From positions 1-30,767 of IMG/VR virus record IMGVR_UViG_3300042361_000229: DNA of 30,767 bases. One strand, 5' to 3'. Every line of letters begins with the position of its first letter. The stretch's first letter is position 1. Origin of the DNA: a virus. The translations under genes and the position numbers were made by a program. The notes beneath the pieces were generated by a model. It did no database searches, was not told the origin of the DNA, and saw only the letters and a program-made list of their open reading frames with translations. Positions 1 to 8,000 of this stretch are shown in pieces.

Positions 1-1
1 A

Positions 2-247
2 GCTGGCCCTAATGTTCAGTCGGGTGTTTTTGCTAAGGGTATGACCGAGATGGCTACAAAGAATTTTGATGATATTGCTGGTGCTCAAAGAGAGATGGAT
101 GATGCGCAGTCGCAATGGACTTTGGAGGAGGGTCGATTGAGGTCGCAGTATGATACAGATATGGCTGATTTGGAAGCTGATAAGCAACGGCAGATTTCAT
201 CTGCGGCTGCTACGTTACAAATGTTTAAACCGTTTTTAGGAGGTTAA
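2..247 (+). CDS. Virion-type coiled-coil protein, 5' end cut off by window
   Basis: The frame is open from base 2 through a TAA at 245-247. The first ATG inside it is at 41, but sense codons continue to the edge, so the gene probably starts outside the window. The visible 81 residues are rich in Gln, Asp, Glu and Ala and have heptad-like spacing (AQREMDDAQSQW, then LRSQYDTDMADLEADKQRQ), which suggests a coiled coil. The next gene follows 2 nt later with its Shine-Dalgarno sequence inside this gene's last codons. Position directly before the internal-virion-like genes suggests a structural or morphogenesis role. I do not recognise the family. Confidence 0.65.
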   Translation, partial: AGPNVQSGVFAKGMTEMATKNFDDIAGAQREMDDAQSQWTLEEGRLRSQYDTDMADLEADKQRQISSAAATLQMFKPFLGG

Positions 248-249
248 TT

Positions 250-996
250 ATGTCTAGAAGTAGAAATTCTAATAGAAGCACCAGGGTTGTTGGTCAACAG
301 CCTATTATCCCCGATATTGTGGGTTATCAACAAAAAGAACGGGCAGCTGCCGATTCGGTTAGCCGCCTTAAAAATCAAGCTGTTGCGGATGTTAATAAAG
401 ATTATCCTCAGTCTACCACCCGAAAGGGTGGCAAAGGCGGTAAAGGTGGTACTTCCCCTATGGACAGATACACGCAAATGTTGCAAAGTCTTTTGACGGG
501 CGGAGGATATAAAAAACCTTTTGATGATTTAACTGCACAGTTGAACACTATGGGTCAGCAGGCACAGGGAACTGTGAACACTTCCATGGACCAGCTTAAG
601 ACATTCTTACAGGGGCAGACAAACCCGTTTGAGGGTATGACTGCTCAGCAAACAGCTGTTCAGCCAGGTTTGGCTGCTTTGTTGCAATCTCAAGGAGTTT
701 CTGCAGACCCTTTACAGCAGTACGCTAACACAGTAAACACACAGAACGCTGGAGCAGCCAACTCTACACAGGGTGTTATGGATACTCTTAAGGGTATTTA
801 TGGTGCTAATCAGACTGGTGCTCTTGCTGATGTTGAAACTAATCGTGCTAATTTGCAGTCACAGTTGGGTGCTAATCAAATGGGTTGGGGTTCACAAATT
901 GGAAGACAAGCAATGGGTCAGCAAAATGAATTGATGTCTATGTTGATGCAAGCTATTGCTAAGGGTGGTCGTCCTCGTGGTGGAAGGTTGTTCTAA
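250..996 (+). CDS. Gln/Gly-rich virion protein, possible small ejection protein
   Basis: This is a 248-residue protein with a strong Shine-Dalgarno (TTAGGAGGTTAATT before the ATG). It has a Lys/Gly patch near residues 58-66 (KGGKGGKGG), then a long Gln, Asn, Ala and Met-rich body without cysteine and a basic Gly/Arg tail (GGRPRGGRLF). There is no signal peptide and no catalytic motif. The composition is typical of phage internal or head-tail virion proteins. It precedes a 346-residue and a 2884-residue gene in one operon, an ascending size order like T7 gp14, gp15 and gp16; that comparison rests on order and composition, not on recognised homology. The stop codon overlaps the next start (TAATG). 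Confidence 0.65.
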   Translation: MSRSRNSNRSTRVVGQQPIIPDIVGYQQKERAAADSVSRLKNQAVADVNKDYPQSTTRKGGKGGKGGTSPMDRYTQMLQSLLTGGGYKKPFDDLTAQLNTMGQQAQGTVNTSMDQLKTFLQGQTNPFEGMTAQQTAVQPGLAALLQSQGVSADPLQQYANTVNTQNAGAANSTQGVMDTLKGIYGANQTGALADVETNRANLQSQLGANQMGWGSQIGRQAMGQQNELMSMLMQAIAKGGRPRGGRLF

Positions 997-2036
997 TGGA
1001 TGAGGAGCTTTTAAATCTTTTTCTTGTAGCGCTTCAAGGAAATAAGAATGTTTCTACGACTTTAAACAACATGATGAGTCCAGAGTTGGTTTATCTTTCG
1101 GGGCAGTATAACCCGTTGGCGGCAATGGGTAATGCGGGGGGTACTGGTCCTTTAACTGCTAAATATTCTAACGCTGAAACATATCCTGCTGTTAGTCAAA
1201 TTCTTAATCAAATCAATACTGGCGCTGATGAGTTTGAGCTTTCAACTTTTGTTAAAGGCTTAATTAACAATAATCAGACAGATGGTTTTGATTCTTATTC
1301 TTTGGAAGGTTTAGCTAAGGAATTATATAAAGAGTCCAAAGGTGGGGATGAAGGGAAAAAAACAAACTGGCAAAAAGCCGGTCTTAATGACCCTATAGAT
1401 ATTTACAGTGAGGAAAATCTTCCCAATAAACCGGTTTTGAATTCTTATCTTCAGTCTTTTATGGGTCGTCAAATCGCTAATTCGCAAGAACTTAAAAGGT
1501 TGTCTGAAGATTCTGAGTCAAAGCGTAAAGCTGTTGCTCCTTTGTATGATAAAGAGTTTACCACCGAGGACCTTTTGAGGTATTTGCGTGACGACCCTGA
1601 AGGTCGAAGACTTGCTAAGGAACGCAATATTGATATGAGTAAGGTTGATGATGAGGGTTCTGTATACACGTGGAGGGGGACACAAGCCCCTAAGAAGCGC
1701 GCGTTTTATGACCCTCGAAACATTACAGAAGCTATAGAAAAGGATTTGTCTCGTTTTGGGGAAGATTTGGTAAATAAGGTCAAAGGTGGTCAAACTAAAA
1801 CCATTGAAGAAGCTGTTGGTGGTACTGGAAAAATCATAAAAGGCCAAGATGCGAAGAAAAAAGCATACGAAACTGCCTCTAGTAAAGCTAAACAAGTTGA
1901 AGACCAAATGAAGTTGGATAAGTACCAAACCGAAAAGTATATTAAGGCTTATTTGGGTGAGATTCAAAAACGAGGGATTACCCCACTGGATGACCAGCTT
2001 AAAGGGGTCATGGGTTTCCTGTCTCAAAATAGGTAA
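996..2036 (+). CDS. Virion-type protein, possible middle ejection protein
   Basis: A 346-residue charged protein whose ATG shares one base with the previous stop codon (TAATG at 994-998), implying coupled translation. The N-terminal half is polar and Asn/Gly-rich. The C-terminal half (about residues 150-335) is strongly charged with helical, coiled-coil-like stretches (KAYETASSKAKQVEDQMK). No membrane segment, zinc site or enzyme motif is visible. It lies between the Gln-rich protein and the giant protein, so an internal-virion or DNA-ejection role is the simplest guess. Residues 223-233, around the YTWRGTQAPKK segment, contain no recognisable motif. Family not recognised. Confidence 0.6.
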   Translation: MDEELLNLFLVALQGNKNVSTTLNNMMSPELVYLSGQYNPLAAMGNAGGTGPLTAKYSNAETYPAVSQILNQINTGADEFELSTFVKGLINNNQTDGFDSYSLEGLAKELYKESKGGDEGKKTNWQKAGLNDPIDIYSEENLPNKPVLNSYLQSFMGRQIANSQELKRLSEDSESKRKAVAPLYDKEFTTEDLLRYLRDDPEGRRLAKERNIDMSKVDDEGSVYTWRGTQAPKKRAFYDPRNITEAIEKDLSRFGEDLVNKVKGGQTKTIEEAVGGTGKIIKGQDAKKKAYETASSKAKQVEDQMKLDKYQTEKYIKAYLGEIQKRGITPLDDQLKGVMGFLSQNR

Positions 2037-2053
2037 CGAATCCTTTATTAAGT

Positions 2054-5000
2054 ATGGTTAATCCGTATACAGACTCTCGTTATGCGCTGGCGAGGATGAT
2101 GGCATCCAAACCAGCGGCACCTCCTATTGGGGGCACTAGCACACCCCGTGTGCCTGCGCCTTCTCGTGCTTCTGTGCAGTTGGGTCGAGCCGCTAATGAC
2201 CTTGCAATAGGTAATCCCACACTTCAAGAGCGTCTGAATACAATCGCCAAGGGGGGCGGTAACCAAAGCACCAAAGGGCTTATGGGTACCGTTCTTGGTA
2301 ACCCTATAGCTAAAGCTGGTTTTAATGCTTTGAATGTTGTCGGCATGGTTGGTCGTGGTACTGTCGGTGTTTTGGATGAGTTCAATAAGGCTACAGATAA
2401 CAACCCTGAAACAAGAGCTTCTTTTTCTAATTTTTATGAAAACGTTAAAGATGTTGAATATGGTTTCGGTAAAGCATTCAATCCCAATACTGGAAGTATT
2501 TGGCTGGACAGGGCTATTGGTTTTGCTGGTGACGTTCTTCTTGACCCGTTAACTTACGCTACTTTTGGTGTTGGTAAGTTTGCTGGCTATGCTGGTCGTA
2601 TGGATTTGGCTAACGCTGTTGGCAAGATTACTAACGACGCTGCTTTGGTTAACCGTGTGCAACGTTTTGGTCGTACAGCTGACGGCATGACTCCTGAGCT
2701 TTTGGAAGCTGTTGGTGCAAACCGTTATGGTTTGCATTTCTTGGGTAAGCGTATTAAAGTAGGACAGTTCGACCAAGGCTTACGTTTGCCTGGTTCGGGT
2801 GCGGTTGGATATATGAGCGAAAGAGGAATGGCTAAGTTGCGCATTATTGCAACTGATAGTAAACTTGGTCAAGCTGTTAGCAAGGTTACTTTGCCTGGTG
2901 ATTTTATTGAAGCACGTCGTGCGTTGCGTGCAGGTCAATTGAGTGACGATACCGCCACTGCTCTTGTTAGTTTTTTTAATGCTGACCCTGTTCAGCGTAT
3001 TGAGGCTGGCCGTGTTTTGCAAGAACAGCGTTCTCGTTTGGTTGATTTGTTTGAACGTGAAAAAGGTAACGGTCTTGATGGGTATAAGAATTCTTTGACT
3101 GACCTGTTGGAGGATGACGCCGCTTTTGCGGCTGCATCCCCCGAGCTGCAACGTGCCGCTAACATTTATAAGAATATTTTTTCCGAGTTTGAAGATAATG
3201 TATTTCAGGGTTTAAAAGCTGTTGACGAAACTATTGACCCAACTGCTCGTTTTCGTCAAAACTATTTTCCCCGGGTGGTTACTGACCGTGGTTTAAATCT
3301 TTTGTCTGACCCCACTCATCCTTTTGGTTCTCAGTTGCGTGCTATTTTTAATCGTGACCCGCTAGCTGGTGGGCGCAACTTTAAGGCTCGTATGCTTGAA
3401 CCTGAAGATAACTTCTTCGGTAAGGTATTGACAGAAGATGATTTGGCGAGCACAACCAAGTTGAACAAGATTGCTCGTGACGCTGGATTTGGTGGGGACT
3501 TTTTCGAGACTGACATTACTAAAGTCTTGACACGCTATATTGATGAGTACGCCAAAGAGATGGGTGTTTTGGCGAAACATAAACATCTTGTTGAAACAGG
3601 TTTTTGGAAGCGTGTGCAGGATATTAAAGTTGATGGACAGTTTGTTGACGAGGAGCTTGTGTCTGCGTTAAAGAGGCGTGCGGGAACCATAGATAACGAT
3701 TTGGCTCGTTCCGCAAAGACCACTGCTGAGGCTTTGCGTTCACTTGATGGGGCTATTAAAGAATCTAAACTAAACATTGCTAAGCAAATGAAAGAAGCTG
3801 AACAGTCTTTAAGGGAGCTTGATGCTTTTGAGGGTATCGCACGCACAGCTGACGATGTCTTAAATGCGGGTATTGATTTGACTGATGCTAGCCTTCAGCA
3901 GGTTGTTGACCAGATGGGTGATTTAAAAAAGAAGTTTGTTGGGATGCTTGGTTTGAAGTTGTCTCGTGGTGGTAAGATTATTATTCCTGATGGTGTTGCC
4001 GAGTCTGATGTTCCCATGTTGTCGGAGAGTATGGTTTCTTTGTTGTCTCGTGTTGAGGCTTCTGTTAATGCTGCTAAACTTGATTTGGATTTGGCTCGTT
4101 CGGGTAAGCAAGGTGCCGATTTGCAGAAGGTTGCTGATGACCTTTTAAAGGAAATGGAGCGCATTAAGACCGAGGTTGATGCCGCACGCACAACTATGCA
4201 GAACACTATTCAGTATGGTGAGATTTTGAATGACGCTTTAGAGGGTGCTGTCGCTGGTGATGTTTCTAGATTAAGCGAAGGTCAGATGCTTGACCTTGGA
4301 GCATTGCTTTCCCCTAGCACCGGCGCTGATAGAGTGTTTGATATTGTTCAGGGTGTTGTTGGTGGTACTGCTGGAGATGCTCAAACGTATCTTCGTAGTT
4401 GGATGAACGAAGCAAACAGTGCTTATAGCCGTTTAACTTCTGCTTCGCCTGCCGAAATTAAAGACTCTATTGCCAAGATGAATAAGTCTGATTTTGAGGA
4501 AATTGTTCAGCGTGCTTTTGATTCCAAGGTTGACCCTAACGAGCTTCGCATGGCAGCTTTTTATGCTTTGGGTATGGATGCTAAACTTTATGGTGCTCAA
4601 GCTCCTGAGGCTATTTCTTTGCTTCGCACAGAGCTGGAGAGTGCATTGGAAGCGCTTGACAATGCAATGGCTTATAACTCTAAGAGGTCTGTTGAGATAG
4701 CACGGGGTGAACGTATTACTGCTAACAAAATTTTTGAAGACCAAGTAAAAGAGTCTTATGCCCGTGTTGTGGATGCGATTGATGATTTGTCTAGTTTAAG
4801 TAAACTTCAGGATGAAGATTTCTTTAAGAACATGCGTCGTGTTGTTCAGGAGAATCCTGCGGCTCTTGATGTTGTTTTAACGCCTGAAACTATTGAACCA
4901 TTTTTTAAGAAGTACCCTATTTTGCGTGATTTTTTTGGAAGTGACAATATTGCAATAGTAGAGATTAAATCTCCTTTTGATGATTCTGTTAGACTACAAA

Positions 5001-8000
5001 GTTTGGATGTTGACAGAGTTCGTGGGTTAATGAATGAGGACGCTTACGTATATAAAGCGCACGAGATGAGTCCCGTTCCTCCACCAATGGCTAAGGATTT
5101 AACCATTGGTGAGTTCTTGGATACTATTGATAATATGGTTAGAACTAAGTCTGGCATTTTGGACCAGCCTGCATATTCTTTTGGTTCCGGTGTTTCTGAA
5201 AGAGCATACACAGGCATGGAACTTAAGGGTATGGTTGACCGCTACAATGGACTGGTCGAAGAATCTAAGAGAATTCAGCGACTTCGCCGTGAATATGTTG
5301 CCGACAACTATGGCGCAACAGATGGTCCCATGCTTGAGCTTGAGGTGAAGCAACTTCTTGAATCGGGTGTTAAGGAATCTGATTCACGTATTGTGGGGCT
5401 GAATCGCCGCATTGAAGCGGCTTGGCAACAGTCCAGAAACCTTGCTTCAACTTCCGAATATGATGATGTTCTTTACGCACAACTTGAAAGGGTTGGTTAC
5501 TTCCGTGAAACTGACCGTATAAAGAAAGCTAAGCTGCGTGCAGAAGCAGAAACCGAATATGCTTTTATCAAGAAAGACCGTGAACAAATAACACGCAAGG
5601 GTGTTATCCGTTCAGGTACTTTTTCTATTGGTGACAAAGAAACAGAAATTGCTGATGCTATTAGGGAAATTTCCGGTGGTGGAGGACTTGTGCGACCCGA
5701 GGGGTTTGATGGTTTGGAGCAGGCACAGGCCAAGTTTGCCAATTCTTTAATGCAGTACACTGTTGTGTCTGAAGTTCACGGTCGATACAATGCTGTATCT
5801 AGTATTCTTGCGGGGTTTAATCAAGCACCAACGGAACGTATGGTTAGAAACATTCTTAATGTTGTCGGGTCTAAACATCTTTCACGTGTTGAGTCTAAAA
5901 TTGAATCGTTTAGACGTGCGGAAGCTATCATGAAGATATTGGATGTTGAGGTTTCTAACGCTTTGCGTGCTGGCACAATGTCTCCTAATGGTGCATTTAT
6001 TTCTAGTTTGAATTCTCTTACCGAGTCACAGCGTGCCATTTTGCGTGAAGCTATCGGTACACAGATGGCATGGACCACTGACCCTAGGGATTTAATTATT
6101 GGGCGTGTGAGAGCACTGAAGGGTAAAAGCACGGTTTCTCCTGGTCCACAGTTAAATCCTGACGGTTCTGTGCGTGTGGATGTAAACGGCAATCCTTTAA
6201 AGCTACCTAACGATAGGACTAAAGCACGCCAGGTTTATTACCGTGAAAACATTGAACCATGGTTTAGGACTACGTATCCTAACGAGCGATACAGTATGGA
6301 AGCAGCTGATAGGAAGCTTACGGCAATTCGTCAACAGAGAGGTGGAACTTCACGTTCCACCGTATCTCCGTTTTCGGAGGAAGCAACTCCTCAAGCAATT
6401 AAGCAATGGTTTGAATCTATTATTGGTGAGTCTGAAATTGGCGGACGTCGTACCCCTAATATTGGTATTGCAAAGCTTCAGCGTGAGGTTAAAAACTTTC
6501 AAAAAATTCATCAACAGATAAAAACCATGACGTCTCCCGACTTGAATATCGGCAAATGGCTTGATGACCCATCTGCAGAACAAAGAACAGCTACATGGTA
6601 TGCACATCTCATGGATGGTTCTGCTAAGCGTTTAAGGGAAGCCGTAAATGCTCATGACAGGCAAGGAAGACTGGTAACGGAGGCACAGCTGGAGGCGGCT
6701 GGGGTGTCTGCACGAGCACAACAGATTGATGAGGATATTGCTCGTGTTACTAACGCTGTCAAGGATATTGAAACTATTAGTCTTGAGGTTAAAGCGGCAG
6801 AAGCTAAAATAAAATCTATTGATAGCCAACTAAAAACCGCTACGGAAAAAACTTTTTTGAATCAACAGAAGAAGGCTGCTCTTGCTGAGCTTAGTGATGC
6901 GAAGCGTAGGTTGGTAACTGTTCAGCAAGCGCCAAAACGTTTACGTGAACTTGAAGAAAGAACTTTCAAAAAACTTAAGGCACGTAATCAACTTTCTAAA
7001 ATTGCTAATGATTTGTCGGATAGGCTTTCTACCGTTGAAGAACAGATTGCTATTATTGAAACAAGACCAAAACCTTTGTCTACAACTTCTAAAGAAAAAC
7101 TTAAGAAACTAAAAGTAGAAAAAAAGAAACTGGATTTAGACATAGAAAAAACTTTAAAGAAGTTTGACGAAACCCCCGCATTGACTGCTGGGGAAAAAGA
7201 AATCATTACCAGGTCTAGAAAAGATATTTCTGTTCGTAGAATGTCTGAAATAAATCAAGAATACGCAGAGCTTAAAGGAAACGCCGAGTATGTTCAAGCT
7301 ACTGCCGACCTGGAAATGCACAAAGCCCTTGATGTGCTTGCGGATTATAATCTTGATGAGTTTATTGATGGTTTTGTAATATCTGAAGCCATGGAAACCG
7401 GGGCACAGGGTGGACCTGCACGTGTAAAGCGTTATGTTCTTATGCCCAACGGTGAGCGGCTTGTTTTTAGCAGAGCAGAAACTACTGCTTTGTTCAGAAG
7501 TCAATATCTGTCTTCCGGTTCACCTACGGCTACCAGGATTGAAGCAAACGTGCGCAATTCCTACGTGCGTGGTTTGTTGGATGGGTTAAAGAAAGAAGAG
7601 GCTGTTAGTCTTTCTAGGGTTAATCTTCTTCAAAATAGAGTTACTGCACTTAATGAAGAAATTGCTTATGTTGAAAACTGGATTGAAGATGCTACAAGTA
7701 GAATCAATTCAGGCGACATCGTAGATGGTCGCATGCTTAATGAAAAACCAGGCGAGTTCATGGGGCGTCGTGCTTCCGAGGTGCGCCAAAATGCTAGAAT
7801 TAAAAAACAACTAGAACTGGAACAAGAACGTCTAAAAAATTCTTTAGCGTTAAAAGAAATTACACAGCGCGAAATAAAAGGTCTTGAAGATTATATTGAT
7901 GAAATTAGAAATGATGCCGCATCATGGGATGATGGGGTATTGTCTTCTGCTTTAGCTAAAGTTAAAATCTTAACAGATGGAACTACCGTTACTCAAACTG